NCBI RefSeq assembly: GCF_031729055.1
Contig: NZ_JAVMIP010000004.1
Location: forward strand, 124,001 to 188,000
Direction of reading: 5' to 3'
Origin: Pseudocalidococcus azoricus BACA0444
GTDB lineage: Bacteria; Cyanobacteriota; Cyanobacteriia; Thermosynechococcales; Thermosynechococcaceae
Length of the DNA: 64,000 nucleotides
The notes under the pieces were generated by a model. It was given only the letters and a program-made list of their open reading frames with translations, was not told the origin of the DNA and did not search any database. Below, in pieces: positions 45,919-55,021 of the stretch (the first letter of the stretch is position 1; every line of letters starts with the position of its first letter). The translations under genes and the position numbers were made by a program.

Positions 45919-46815
45919 TTACACACAGGTGGGAACGGATTGCAGACGTTCAGAGACAGATGCTGAAACTGGCTCCGATTGAGGGGCGGCGACTAAGGTA
46001 ATCAGCGTCACTTCCGGGGGACAGTTCCATCGCCCTGGCCAATAGGAACCCAGGCCCCGATTCACATAGAGCCAATTTGCCCCTACCTGATGTAAGCCCT
46101 CAGCCCATTGCCAATATTGCACCGTCCGCTCACTTCCCTTGGTCATAGCACTAAAGGTGGGCCGCCAAAGCTTTGGGAGTTTTTTTCTTAACGGTTTTAA
46201 CCAGGCTACCAGCGGCCCCAGCTTGGGAATGACCACTTGCCCCCCGTGAGTATGCCCAGAGAGTTGTAAATCCACCCGCCAGTTTTGTAAGACCTTGGCA
46301 CTATCAGGATTATGGGAAAGGACAAGCCGCGGCAAGTCTGGCGGTAACTCATCTAAGAGCAAACCTGGATTAAACTGAAAACTCCAAAAATCCCGTAACC
46401 CCACCACTGCCAGGCCAGGCCCCAAGGGATAGGCAATTTTATCCCATAGGACTTGGATGCCAACATTTTCGAGGGCCTGGGTGACAATTGCTTGCGATTC
46501 AGGGTAATACACATCATGGTTGCCCAAACAGGCGTAAATCCCCAAGCGGGCCTGTAACTGGTGCAAATGGTGGCTAAGTTCATGGATCGGATCTGGATTA
46601 TCCGTCACATAGTCCCCAGTTAGACAAATTAAATCTGGCTCGGCCTGGTTGATAACTGCAAGGGTGGCTTGGAGAAACTGACTCGATAGGCTTTCCCCAT
46701 CAAAATGTAAGTCCGAGAGTTGGGCAATGGTCACTCCTGCCCAGGCCTGGGGCAAATTTTTAACTGGGACTATCAGACGTTCAACACTCAATCCAGCTGG
46801 CCTAATCCCAATCAT
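45919..46815 (-). CDS. calcineurin-like metallophosphoesterase (YkuE/YaeI type)
   Basis: A 298-residue metallophosphoesterase with LSDLHFDG, LTGDYVT, LGNHDVYY, LSHNPD and SGHTHGGQV in order. The five motifs give a complete dimetal site. The sequence lacks an obvious signal helix, unlike several membrane-linked homologs. Convergent with the GH57 gene, 10 bp apart. Substrate unknown; related YkuE/YaeI proteins act on phospholipid or UDP-sugar pyrophosphates. Confidence 0.88.
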   Translation of the reverse strand: MIGIRPAGLSVERLIVPVKNLPQAWAGVTIAQLSDLHFDGESLSSQFLQATLAVINQAEPDLICLTGDYVTDNPDPIHELSHHLHQLQARLGIYACLGNHDVYYPESQAIVTQALENVGIQVLWDKIAYPLGPGLAVVGLRDFWSFQFNPGLLLDELPPDLPRLVLSHNPDSAKVLQNWRVDLQLSGHTHGGQVVIPKLGPLVAWLKPLRKKLPKLWRPTFSAMTKGSERTVQYWQWAEGLHQVGANWLYVNRGLGSYWPGRWNCPPEVTLITLVAAPQSEPVSASVSERLQSVPTCV

Positions 46816-47016
46816 CCTTACTCCTCCACACCCAAAAAACCTGAGGTTTCAAAACGCTGCCCATCCCCAACAAGAACTAAGAATCACAACCAAGCAGCCT
46901 GCAAATTGACTTGCTCCCAATATCCCCCCAATCTAGGCCATTCCAGGTTAGGAGCAGCTTAAGGAATACGGGCCAATGTGTTAAGGATAAACAGCGACAC
47001 AAGATTATCTGAGGAT

Positions 47017-47310
47017 TTATGAAGCTCGCCCCGTGGGTTGGGTTAATGACCAGCGATAATCTACGCCCCAGCCGATTTGTTCACATTCATGCTCAAGATT
47101 TTTCTGAACAGCAAAAGCTTTCCGTAACTGAATGATAATCTGCTGAACTTGGGTATAGCTGGGGCTGCCGGGGGGCAAACTGGGAAGAGACTGTTGTTCT
47201 AAAAGCTGGAGTAATAATTCATAGTGGATGTGGGAAGGCAAGGGAATTGTCGGCGTAGTTGAAGATGGTGGATGCACAGTCTTGAGAACTCCCAACAGCA
47301 TTAGCCTCAT
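47017..47310 (-). CDS. DUF5340 family protein
   Basis: Small cyanobacterial protein, 97 residues. It is recognised by IPLPSHIHYELLLQLLEQQ, QVQQIIIQLRKAFAVQK and VDYRWSL. The first 20 residues are variable; an internal ATG at codon 4 is also possible. Function unknown. Confidence 0.75.
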   Translation of the reverse strand: MRLMLLGVLKTVHPPSSTTPTIPLPSHIHYELLLQLLEQQSLPSLPPGSPSYTQVQQIIIQLRKAFAVQKNLEHECEQIGWGVDYRWSLTQPTGRAS

Positions 47311-47398
47311 TATAGGAACTGACCCATTTGATGCTCAATTAAAGTGTTCCTAACCCTAGCCATGTCCATGACGGCTGCTTTGGGCCAAATGAGACCTC

Positions 47399-48898
47399 TT
47401 AATCTGGCTGAGATTTCGGTAATCCCAAGCCATAGCGGGAGGCAGATCTCGCTTTACCGGCCGCGGCCCAGGCCTGGAGATGCTGGACTTGTTCAGAGGC
47501 GGTGCGGGCCAGGGGAACCATTTCACTCGCGGCGGTCAAAATATCTTCAGTGGTGAAGTCCCGTTCCTGACTAAAGCCAATGTGCATCGCCTCAATAATA
47601 CATTGCTCAATTTCCGCACCGGAAAAATCAGGGGTTTCATAGGCCAGGCGGCGCAGGTCATAGTTGCGAATAGTTTGGGGCCGTAGTCGGGTCAGATGGA
47701 CGTGGAAAATGGCTTCTCGTTCTTCACTGGTGGGTAGGCCAACAAAGAAAATCTCATCAAAGCGACCTTTCCGCAATAGTTCCGGGGGGAGGGCCTGGAT
47801 ATTATTGGCAGTGGCAACCACAAAGACTGGGGATGTTTTCTCCGCCATCCAAGTAATAAAAGTGCCAAAGACCCGACTACTCGTACCCGCATCCCCCCGC
47901 CCATCTACGCCCATAAAGGCCTTATCAATTTCGTCAATCCAAAGAACACAGGGAGCTAAGGCTTCAGCAATTTGGATCATTTGACGGGTGCGAGATTCCG
48001 ATTCTCCCACCAGGCCCGCAAACAATCGCCCCACATCCAAGCGCAACAGGGGTAACTGCCATTGGTGAGCAATCACTTTCGCGGTTAAGGACTTACCTGT
48101 ACCTTGAATCCCCACCAGCAGTAATCCCCGCGGATAGGGAAGACCATATTGCCGGGCCCGTTCTGAAAAAGAGCCACCCCGCCGCAACAGCCAATCCTTC
48201 AGATTTTCCAGGCCGCCAATATCTGCCAAGGTTTCTGTGGCTGGGGAATAGTCCAAAATTTGAGTCTGCTGGAGAATTTGCCGCTTTTCTGCCAGAACTA
48301 GATCCACATCCTCCAGACTGAGGGCATTATTTTTAGCAATGGCCTGGCCCAAGACACGGCGAATTCGTTCCAGGGTTAACCCCTGACAAGCCCGGACTAG
48401 AGCACCCAGGCCCTTTTCTGGGATGGTTTGCCCGAGTTGCTGCCAAAGATGACGGATTTCGGTTTCAATTTCACTGGCCTGGGGCAAGGGAAACTCCACC
48501 ACCGTGATCGCATCGGCCAAGTCGGCGGGAATGTTGACATTTGGAGAAATAATCAGGATTGTTTTCGGTTGGGCTTTCAAGAGTCGGGCTAGGTTCCGCA
48601 GTTTCCGAGAAATGGCCACATCCTCTAAAAATCGCTGAAAATCCCGTAAGACCAAAATGGCCGTAGCAGCAGTGGGGAGCTTTTCAACAAATTCCAAGGC
48701 CTGGAGTGGATTCCGTTTACCAAAGCCCACATCATTGGGATTACCTTGATAGCCCTCAACAAAGTCCCAAATATAGACAGCCCGTTGGGGTTGCAGATCC
48801 TTGAGAATGGCTTCTAAGCGTTCTTCTTCTCCCGTGGGGATAAACAGGAGAGGGTATCTGGCCCGTAAAAGTAAATCCAAATCCGCTCGAAATCCCAT
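47399..48898 (-). CDS. ycf46: AAA ATPase, Ycf46-like
   Basis: A 499-residue protein. An N-terminal degenerate ATPase-like domain ([17 protein letters not shown], then [11 protein letters not shown]) precedes a full AAA module from about residue 215, with Walker [13 protein letters not shown], Walker [13 protein letters not shown], sensor [22 protein letters not shown] and [11 protein letters not shown]. This is the Ycf46 layout found in cyanobacteria and red-algal plastids, reported to influence photosynthesis and CO2 uptake. It follows the DUF177 gene by 19 bp and is likely co-transcribed. Confidence 0.93.
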   Translation of the reverse strand: MGFRADLDLLLRARYPLLFIPTGEEERLEAILKDLQPQRAVYIWDFVEGYQGNPNDVGFGKRNPLQALEFVEKLPTAATAILVLRDFQRFLEDVAISRKLRNLARLLKAQPKTILIISPNVNIPADLADAITVVEFPLPQASEIETEIRHLWQQLGQTIPEKGLGALVRACQGLTLERIRRVLGQAIAKNNALSLEDVDLVLAEKRQILQQTQILDYSPATETLADIGGLENLKDWLLRRGGSFSERARQYGLPYPRGLLLVGIQGTGKSLTAKVIAHQWQLPLLRLDVGRLFAGLVGESESRTRQMIQIAEALAPCVLWIDEIDKAFMGVDGRGDAGTSSRVFGTFITWMAEKTSPVFVVATANNIQALPPELLRKGRFDEIFFVGLPTSEEREAIFHVHLTRLRPQTIRNYDLRRLAYETPDFSGAEIEQCIIEAMHIGFSQERDFTTEDILTAASEMVPLARTASEQVQHLQAWAAAGKARSASRYGLGLPKSQPD

Positions 48899-48917
48899 CT
48901 GTATCCCATCCCTCGCC

Positions 48918-49445
48918 CTAAGGCTCTAACTGTTGCTTTAAGGCGGCCAAACTAGCCCAGCGATGATCCACTCGCTCTGATAGTTCAGTTGAGTCGGATT
49001 GTCCATGAGTTGGCGAGAGTTCCACATCCAGGCCCCGACAATCCACCTGACAAATTTGGGGATGGGGCAAACTTAAACATAGCTGCTGATAGAGCCAATC
49101 TTGGGGATCAAACTCCCCTTGGGCCGGTAAACGTTCTAATAAATCCAGTTCTTGGCTACCCGTTTCGATCCCTGCGTCTAAGTCATCCAATTCCAACCAA
49201 ATTAACTCCTCCACCTGGCACAAAATTCGCTGGTTATACTGCTGCAGACACCGATCACAGGTCAGGTTAATGATGGTTTTAGCCTCAGTGGCGACCCGTA
49301 AGTAGGAACCCTGATGTTGCACCGTGATCCAGCCTTGAATCGGGGTTAAACTGACAAACTCATCCAAAATGAACTTAAAGTCCTGTCGCCAGGTTTGCTG
49401 GGGGAGCTTGGTTAAGCCCGGAATCGAGAGGGGAGCCAGTGCCAT
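48918..49445 (-). CDS. YceD/DUF177 family protein (rRNA-processing-associated)
   Basis: A 175-residue protein, start at ATG (MALAPLSIPGL). The CXXC of the family is CDRCLQQY and the conserved acidic tail element is PQDWLYQQLCLSLPHP. DUF177 proteins (YceD, maize Duf177A) affect 23S rRNA accumulation. A longer frame reaching into the upstream BLUF gene is rejected because the family begins here. Confidence 0.87.
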   Translation of the reverse strand: MALAPLSIPGLTKLPQQTWRQDFKFILDEFVSLTPIQGWITVQHQGSYLRVATEAKTIINLTCDRCLQQYNQRILCQVEELIWLELDDLDAGIETGSQELDLLERLPAQGEFDPQDWLYQQLCLSLPHPQICQVDCRGLDVELSPTHGQSDSTELSERVDHRWASLAALKQQLEP

Positions 49446-49486
49446 GATTGTATTCTCCTCAGTCTCCTTGATCCCTATCTCCCTGA

Positions 49487-49912
49487 CTAACCTTGTAACG
49501 CATGCATATCCATCAACAAACTCAGACATTGTTTAGCATTCATCGTCGAGGGATCAAACAACGCACCGGAGCAGTACTTCATCCGAATGTCCCGGATTGT
49601 GGCGGGTTCGTTAATGTCCCACTGAATCAGACGCATTGACCATTTCGTGAAAGCCCGGCAATCAATCGGCCCAAATTCTACTAATTCTGGATCCGTATGG
49701 CGGGGATCATTCAAGATACGGGCATAGGTTTCACTAATTTGTTTCCGATCACCTTCCAAGGCCTGGACAAAGCGATTATTCCCAAAGCAAAGAATCCCGG
49801 TGATCCCATCCCGCTCATTATTGACTTCTGACTTGGCCATAATGTCCCGCAAATCTGGATAGGCTAAGTCGGGCCGCCCGGTACTTAAATACAACAGCCG
49901 ATGCAAGCTCAT
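49487..49912 (-). CDS. pixD: BLUF blue-light photoreceptor, PixD type
   Basis: A 141-residue short BLUF protein. Photocycle residues fall at the same numbers as in cyanobacterial PixD proteins: Tyr8 (RLLYLST), Asn32, Gln50 (RFVQALEG), Trp91 and Met93 (FTKWSM). The two C-terminal helices of PixD follow (MNAKQCLSLLMDMHALQ). PixD binds FAD and, with the response regulator PixE, controls phototaxis. No pixE is adjacent in this window. It is about 40 bp upstream of DUF177 and may share its transcript. Confidence 0.9.
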   Translation of the reverse strand: MSLHRLLYLSTGRPDLAYPDLRDIMAKSEVNNERDGITGILCFGNNRFVQALEGDRKQISETYARILNDPRHTDPELVEFGPIDCRAFTKWSMRLIQWDINEPATIRDIRMKYCSGALFDPSTMNAKQCLSLLMDMHALQG

Positions 49913-50122
49913 CCCCCACCTTCCTTTATCCTGCTGATGGTTGTCCTTTTCTAGTTTTGCACGTTGCTGGCCGGGTCTGTAGGTATGTTGCCCACCATGA
50001 AAATTTGTAAGTCTCGAGTTACGGAAATGACTTCCAGGCCAGAGACCCCTGCTAAATTTGAGCCGTTAAGCCATTCTGGATTTCGCTGACTTTTTTCTAA
50101 ATAACTCAATCAGTGACGAGGC

Positions 50123-50398
50123 TTAACCCCCTGCAATGGCTGGAACGATACTGACTTCATCGCCATCTTGGAGGGGAGTTTGGGGGCCATCCAGGAAGCG
50201 AATATCCTCGTTGTTGACGTAGAAGTTGATAAACCGCCGCAGTTGCCCGGATTCATCACAGAGCCGCCCTTTAATCCCTGGACAGTCCTCCTCAAGGGAA
50301 TCTAGTAATTCACTAATGGAAGTGGCCTGACACTCAAGGGTGGCCTGGTCGCGGGTGAGTTTTTGCAGGGGGGTGGGAATTAAAACTTTGATAGACAT
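50123..50398 (-). CDS. MoaD/ThiS/CysO-like sulfur carrier
   Basis: A 91-residue ubiquitin-like protein ending in Gly-Gly (VPAIAGG). The text [18 protein letters not shown], then [16 protein letters not shown], is strikingly close to CysO, the thiocarboxylate carrier for cysteine synthesis in mycobacteria, more than to the operon MoaD at 1853. It lies 48 bp downstream of thrC on the same strand. Likely role is sulfur transfer in amino-acid metabolism (inference). No MEC+ peptidase or CysM is adjacent. Confidence 0.82.
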   Translation of the reverse strand: MSIKVLIPTPLQKLTRDQATLECQATSISELLDSLEEDCPGIKGRLCDESGQLRRFINFYVNNEDIRFLDGPQTPLQDGDEVSIVPAIAGG

Positions 50399-50446
50399 TC
50401 TGACTTATGACCTCAATTCAAGCAGTGACTCAGTAAATCAAGCAAA

Positions 50447-51745
50447 CTAGACTAAAACCGGCTGCCACTCTAACCGCTCGAGAGTCCGAGACCGCTCCAA
50501 AGCCCGTTCAAAGGCATCCAGTTTCGGCTCAATGGTCAGGGGTTCGCCAATATACCCTTGCACCGCTTCTTGGGTTTTCAGGCCATTACCGGTGATGTAA
50601 ACTACGGTTTTTTCCTCTGGATCAATTTTACCCGCTTCCACCAGTTTTTTGAGCACAGCAATGGTAGTGCCGCCCGCAGTTTCCGTAAAAATCCCCTCAG
50701 TTTCGGCCAAGAGCTTAATCCCGGCAACAATTTCATCATCATTAACGGATTCAATATTTCCGTTGGTTTTGCGGGCAATATCGAGGGCATAGACTCCATC
50801 GGCCGGGTTACCAATGGCAATGGATTTGGCAATGGTGCTGGGTTTAACCGGATTGATAAAGTCCCGTCCTTCACTAAAGGCAGAAGCAATCGGGGAACAT
50901 CCCAAGGCCTGGGCCCCACTACAGCGCACGGCTTTATCGGCCACTAAACCGACTTCAATAAATTCCCGGAAGCCTTTATAAATCTTGGTAAATAGGGAGC
51001 CAGATGCCAGGGGAGCCACAATGTGATCCGGTAATTCCCAGCCCAACTGCTCAATCACTTCATAGCCAAGGGTTTTGGAGCCTTCCGAATAGTAGGGCCG
51101 CAAATTGATGTTAACGAACCCCCAACCGTGGGTATTGGCCACCTCAGAACAGAGGCGATTCACCTGATCATAGTTGCCATTTACCGCCATCACCGTTGGC
51201 CCATAGATCAAAGTGCCCAAGACTTTGCCCGCTTCCAGATCTGAGGGAATAAACACACAGCAATCCAGGCCCGCCCGCGCTGCAATTGCCGCTGTTGAAT
51301 TTGCCAAATTTCCGGTACTGGCACAGGAGACCGTGGTAAAGCCTAATTCTTGGGCCCGAGTCAGTGCCACCGACACTACCCGATCCTTAAAGCTCAAGGT
51401 GGGCATATTCACCGCGTCATTTTTAATGTAGAGATGCTTCAGACCTAATTGCCGTGCCAAGCGATTCGCCTTTAACAGGGGGGTCATGCCCGTGCCCACA
51501 TCAATGGGTGTATTGGTTTCCACGGGTAAAAAGCTGCGATACCGCCAAATGGAGTTCGGCCCGGCTTCAATGGTTTGACGGGTGATGGTTTTAGCTAGTT
51601 GACTGAGGTCGTATTTGACTTCCAAAGGGCCAAAGCAATATTCACAAACATGGATGGCCTGGGCTTCGTACTCGGCTCCACATTCCTTACATTTAAGTCC
51701 AGTGAAGTTGGCTTGGCGGCTGGGGGCGGTGATGGTTGCAGTCAT
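50447..51745 (-). CDS. thrC: threonine synthase
   Basis: PLP enzyme that converts O-phosphohomoserine to threonine. A 432-residue protein with an N-terminal zinc ribbon (CKECGAEYEAQAIHVCEYC) found in the longer ThrC class. The PLP lysine is in TLSFKDRVVSVALT, substrate loops in SCASTGNLANSTAA, and the glycine-rich phosphate grip in PLASGSLFTKI. A sulfur-carrier gene follows, so PLP beta-replacement with a thiocarboxylate has to be considered, but the sequence is standard ThrC. Confidence 0.93.
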   Translation of the reverse strand: MTATITAPSRQANFTGLKCKECGAEYEAQAIHVCEYCFGPLEVKYDLSQLAKTITRQTIEAGPNSIWRYRSFLPVETNTPIDVGTGMTPLLKANRLARQLGLKHLYIKNDAVNMPTLSFKDRVVSVALTRAQELGFTTVSCASTGNLANSTAAIAARAGLDCCVFIPSDLEAGKVLGTLIYGPTVMAVNGNYDQVNRLCSEVANTHGWGFVNINLRPYYSEGSKTLGYEVIEQLGWELPDHIVAPLASGSLFTKIYKGFREFIEVGLVADKAVRCSGAQALGCSPIASAFSEGRDFINPVKPSTIAKSIAIGNPADGVYALDIARKTNGNIESVNDDEIVAGIKLLAETEGIFTETAGGTTIAVLKKLVEAGKIDPEEKTVVYITGNGLKTQEAVQGYIGEPLTIEPKLDAFERALERSRTLERLEWQPVLV

Positions 51746-51871
51746 AGGTGCGAGAAGCTCTCCTCCAAGATTCCCCTGATGCTAACACCAGGCCAAAAAC
51801 GTTGTCAAACATACCCGATAAAAATAGTCGGGATTAGATATTTGCGTCAAGGGCTTGATCCCCGATGGAGG

Positions 51872-52162
51872 TTATAGATTCTTAGTCAGGGGCAGGCCAT
51901 TGAGGGGCAGAATGGAGTCGAGTTGGCCATTAACTTGCAGTTTGACCTTTTTCGAGACTCGCAGTAGGGAGAGGGGGTCTTGCCAAAGGGGGAAAATTTG
52001 CTTGACGCGGGCCAAGGTGGAGGCATCGGGGCAATTGATCCGTAGCGTTCCCCAGGCCCGCGAGATTTGACAATGCATTAAGGGCTGAAGCTGGAGTAAA
52101 TCCGTTGGGGATTCCCGATAGTAATCAAAAATGAGTTGACAGAGTTGTGACGTGATTGGCAT
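51872..52162 (-). CDS. hypothetical cyanobacterial protein
   Basis: A 96-residue protein (MPITSQLCQLIFDYYRES at the start). It is predicted as mixed alpha/beta with repeated leucines and the segment RAWGTLRINCPDASTLARV. No recognised domain. The coding pattern (CCAGGCC motif, third-position use) resembles neighbouring chromosomal genes, so I believe it is real. Confidence 0.55.
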   Translation of the reverse strand: MPITSQLCQLIFDYYRESPTDLLQLQPLMHCQISRAWGTLRINCPDASTLARVKQIFPLWQDPLSLLRVSKKVKLQVNGQLDSILPLNGLPLTKNL

Positions 52163-52354
52163 AGACTCGACCCACGGCTTGATTCCCGACTAATTTTATT
52201 GAACGTCAGAAGCTTAGGGTAATGGTCAATCCTGCAAAAAGACTTAATAGGTCGATGGATTTTTCCTAATGATCTCAAATGGCTGAAATCCAGACCTGGA
52301 GAAAGTTACATCGGCTTTGATACTGCCTCAGAGCTTAACTTGGAATTGGTTTTC

Positions 52355-52831
52355 TCAATGTTCCGTAATGGTTTTTCGTGATTCTTTACATTTTTCTGTT
52401 TTCTTGAATTGGCAAACATGGCCTGATGTATAGCTTTTCAGGCTCAGTTTTGCGGGTGCTTGGGTGAGGGTATTAACTTTTCGATTCTTACTACTTGTGC
52501 CAGGCCAGGCCCGAGAACCAAAAATCTGGGACATCAACGTTGGAACTACCAAATCCGCATCCAAGGACTCCCAATATAAACCATACCCAGAGGGAGAAAT
52601 TTCAACTTCAGCTAATTGTTCGGAAGTCGCCCCTTGTAGACCCTGGAGTAAATGAACCGGAAAAGAAGCCCTCACCCCCGTCTTGAGTTCAATTTCAATC
52701 GTTTTATCAACCGGATTAAACCAGGCCCGCTTTGCCCGTGGCTCTCTTTTTTCCAGAACTTCATCCATTTTTCGGGCATGATCAATTTGCTGTTGGATAT
52801 CTAGGGCAATTGTGAAAGAGTCACTAGTCAT
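52355..52831 (-). CDS. DUF2442 family protein, array copy A
   Basis: A 158-residue ORF. Residues 10-105 are DUF2442-like (QQIDHARKMDEVLEK, RAKRAWFNPVDKTIEIEL, FPVHLLQGLQGATSEQLAE, PSGYGLYWESLDADL). After FGSRAW the C-terminus diverges into low-similarity, lysine-rich sequence, suggesting a frameshift or a chimeric end compared with copy D. DUF2442 proteins occur near toxin-antitoxin genes; their role is not established. It begins 9 bp after the TOPRIM-like gene. Confidence 0.7.
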   Translation of the reverse strand: MTSDSFTIALDIQQQIDHARKMDEVLEKREPRAKRAWFNPVDKTIEIELKTGVRASFPVHLLQGLQGATSEQLAEVEISPSGYGLYWESLDADLVVPTLMSQIFGSRAWPGTSSKNRKVNTLTQAPAKLSLKSYTSGHVCQFKKTEKCKESRKTITEH

Positions 52832-52840
52832 GAAGCATTA

Positions 52841-53392
52841 TTACATGACACCTACAGTTTCCTGCACAGACTGAAGAAACTCAATTACATCTTGAATAAC
52901 TGAAGCTTTACGCAAAACTTTAATATCTTCATTTGTGAGGTTATCAACCAATTGAGATTGATTTTGAAAATTTTTAGATTTTGAAATTAATTTTTCTAAA
53001 GTTTGCTTAGGCTGGTAGGCTGCCGATCTAAGTATGTCTTCAGAGAGCGGATACCCCAGTAGACGGGAAAGCAGGGAAGTATCTTGGAAAAAAATGATTT
53101 CGAGAGTAGGAACAGCCAATACTACTTTGACTGGCGTATTCACAGCAATATTTCCAACAAGTTCTTCAGTATCTTTTAATCGTTGCTCAACTTGCTCAGG
53201 GACAGTTGTGTCCGCCTCTGCCACGATCAGCACAGGGGACTGTCGGCGCGCAACCAAAGAACGAGCTAAGGACTTAACAGCAGAGAATCCGCCCGCTGCA
53301 ACAATTTCAGCATTACTAACTAATTCTTCTGGAAGAAGACGCTGCAATAATTGTGCGTCGTGTGCCCCTTCACAGACAATATATGTCGTCAT
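52841..53392 (-). CDS. TOPRIM-like protein paired with an Mrr-like nuclease
   Basis: A 183-residue protein. N-terminal strand and acidic residue YIVCEGAHDAQLLQRLL, then the second acidic site VLIVAEADTTVP and VPTLEIIFFQD. This is the sequence order of TOPRIM folds of the OLD/RloB and DUF3226 kind (E ... D-x-D), with ADT in place of the usual DxD. A Leu/Ile-rich C-terminus (LVDNLTNEDIKVLRKASVIQ) follows. It overlaps the upstream nuclease by ATGA, so both are made together. A nuclease or nickase partner is likely. Confidence 0.6.
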   Translation of the reverse strand: MTTYIVCEGAHDAQLLQRLLPEELVSNAEIVAAGGFSAVKSLARSLVARRQSPVLIVAEADTTVPEQVEQRLKDTEELVGNIAVNTPVKVVLAVPTLEIIFFQDTSLLSRLLGYPLSEDILRSAAYQPKQTLEKLISKSKNFQNQSQLVDNLTNEDIKVLRKASVIQDVIEFLQSVQETVGVM

Positions 53393-53943
53393 GGAATACC
53401 TCGCTCTCGTACATCATAGTCAGGTAGGCCATCTTCTACGCAAACGCGATATTTAAGAAGAAGCAGTTCGCAAATTGATTCTTGCTCTAAGGCATATCTT
53501 AGCTCTTCTCCACTCCAAAGTAGAATCGTCTGAGGCAATGAAAAATAGGAGAGATGGCGGGCTGGATCAGTAAATCCTGTCCGGCTGAAGACTAAACCAA
53601 GCGTACTTGCAGGACGACGCAAAAGTTGATTGCGAAGTTTAGCGATTGGCGTAATGTCAACATTGACCTTATCGGCAAAGTCTTTGCTCTCGACTAAGCA
53701 GGATAAGCCTGAACAGTAAATTACACCATCAATTTGTTCAACCTCTTCGCCAAATAATCTGACGCTGAACGGATACTTGACATCTGCTCCATCAAGCTGA
53801 AAGGCTCGCAGAACCAAGTATTCAAAAGCTTTTCCTGAGTCCCATTCTGGGGTGCAGCGATTTTCAATGCTCTCCCAAAGCGATCGCAAACCTTGCCATT
53901 GCAGAGATTGAATTATTGCTTTATATTTTGCTGCTACAGTCAA
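53389..53943 (-). CDS. Mrr-like restriction endonuclease domain protein
   Basis: A 184-residue protein of the restriction-endonuclease type IV family. The nuclease core is EQIDGVIYCSGLSCLVESKD: Asp in QIDG and the E-S-K of the D...ExK site, followed by KLRNQLLRRPASTLGLVFSRTGF. The N-terminal GKAFEYLVLRAFQ is the typical Mrr-like helix. I take the TTG at 53943 as start because GGAGG lies seven bases upstream; a GTG at 53961 is the alternative. Operon with the TOPRIM-like gene. Confidence 0.75.
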   Translation of the reverse strand: MTVAAKYKAIIQSLQWQGLRSLWESIENRCTPEWDSGKAFEYLVLRAFQLDGADVKYPFSVRLFGEEVEQIDGVIYCSGLSCLVESKDFADKVNVDITPIAKLRNQLLRRPASTLGLVFSRTGFTDPARHLSYFSLPQTILLWSGEELRYALEQESICELLLLKYRVCVEDGLPDYDVRERGIP

Positions 53944-54089
53944 TTCCAATCCTCCAAGCACTGGCTTGCGAGTTTCCTGACCTAGTTTGCAACGTTATCC
54001 CATATGTCAAGTTTTTGTCTAGGTTCCTTGTAGAGATTAAAGGCAGGAAATTTCCGCCTCACCCAGGCCAATGTATTCTACCGACTGAT

Positions 54090-54240
54090 CTAATTCAGCC
54101 AGGCCCCGGAACCAAAAACCTGAGACATCAACGCCGGAACTGCTAAATCCGCATCCAAGGATTCCCAATGTAAGCCATAACCAGAGGGAGAAACTTCAAC
54201 TTCAGCTAATTGTGTGGGTATAGCGTCATGTAGGCCCTAT
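54090..54240 (-). pseudogene. DUF2442 fragment, array copy B
   Basis: Encodes QLAEVEVSPSGYGLHWESLD, ADLAVPALMSQVFGSGAW then LN and a stop, nearly the same as copies A and D. The 5' half is missing; the first bases before QLAE are degenerate (an in-frame stop). It separates the Mrr/TOPRIM module from the VapBC module. Confidence 0.8.
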
Positions 54241-54246
54241 AAATCC

Positions 54247-54651
54247 TTAAAGCAACCAATTATCCAAACTTAAACTGGGTACACGTTCAAATTCACGAGT
54301 GTTTGCTGTGACAAGGGTTAAGTCAAGGGCTAGGGCATGAGCAGCAATTAGTAAATCATTCGGCCCGATGGGAGTTCCTGCTTGTTCTAAATAAGTACGA
54401 ATTGCAGCATAGTGCTCATCTACAGGTAGTTCTAAGGACAGCACTGGCAAGACTTCAAGAATGTATTCGAGTTGCTGGTCTAGACGAGATGAACCACTCT
54501 TAACCACTCCAAAACGAAGTTCACAGGCCACAATGATGCTCGTACAAACGCTGTCTTCTCCAACTGCTGCAATATGCTGGAAAACCTGACCTTGAGGATG
54601 CCTGAGCAAATCTGACAGGATGTTCGTATCCAGGAGGTACTGATAGCTCAT
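54247..54651 (-). CDS. vapC: VapC-family PIN-domain toxin
   Basis: A 134-residue ribonuclease. Acidic catalytic residues are visible in YLLDTNILSDLL, ACELRFGV, PIGPNDLLIAAHAL and LVTANTREFERV. FitB/VapC-like layout, complete length. It overlaps nothing and lies 9 bp after its antitoxin. Probably cleaves tRNA or rRNA; target not predictable. Confidence 0.92.
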   Translation of the reverse strand: MSYQYLLDTNILSDLLRHPQGQVFQHIAAVGEDSVCTSIIVACELRFGVVKSGSSRLDQQLEYILEVLPVLSLELPVDEHYAAIRTYLEQAGTPIGPNDLLIAAHALALDLTLVTANTREFERVPSLSLDNWLL

Positions 54652-54660
54652 TTGGGCTTA

Positions 54661-54900
54661 CTAAAGTGTGATGTCATCCAGAGGGAGTAGGGCCTCATCT
54701 ATGTCAGGAAAATGATCTGTAATGTCTGGCAACGAAGTTAGTAAGGAAAGTAGGGAGCTAGAAGGAATGGGTTCAATGATTAAGCGATGACCTTCTTTCC
54801 GCAACAAAACCTCTGTACCTGATAGGGCAAGTTCCTGGGGAATGGTGAGGACTTGATCTTGTCCACTTGTTAGTAGGGAAGCATGACGTGAGTTTTGCAT
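54661..54900 (-). CDS. vapB: VapB-type antitoxin (AbrB/SpoVT fold)
   Basis: A 79-residue protein starting at ATG (MQNSRHASLL). The AbrB-like N-terminus is QDQVLTIPQELALSGTEVLL with HRLIIEPI, and the C-terminal acidic tail binds VapC. A longer frame continues upstream but only into remnants of a DUF2442 copy. It precedes vapC by 9 bp, the normal antitoxin-first order. Confidence 0.88.
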   Translation of the reverse strand: MQNSRHASLLTSGQDQVLTIPQELALSGTEVLLRKEGHRLIIEPIPSSSLLSLLTSLPDITDHFPDIDEALLPLDDITL

Positions 54901-54934
54901 GAGGAGGCTCCTTGTTCTTAGAATCATCAGATCA

Positions 54935-55005
54935 GTTCTCTCTAATTCTGCCAGGCCAGGCCCTAGAACCAAAAATTTGAAACATCAACCCTGCATTACG
55001 AAATC
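54935..55005 (-). pseudogene. DUF2442 fragment, array copy C
   Basis: About 70 bp keep the 3' end of the repeated gene (LMFQIFGSRAWPGRIRE-like, aligning with PALMSQIFGSGAW and the ELERT tail of copy D, with a two-base shift). It separates VapBC from BrnTA. Confidence 0.65.
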
Positions 55006-55021
55006 AACAGCGACCTGCCAG

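Noticed and set aside
53880..53887. Single HIP1 (GCGATCGC) site
   Set aside because: One copy in 64 kb is close to chance; not evidence for a HIP1-rich genome.
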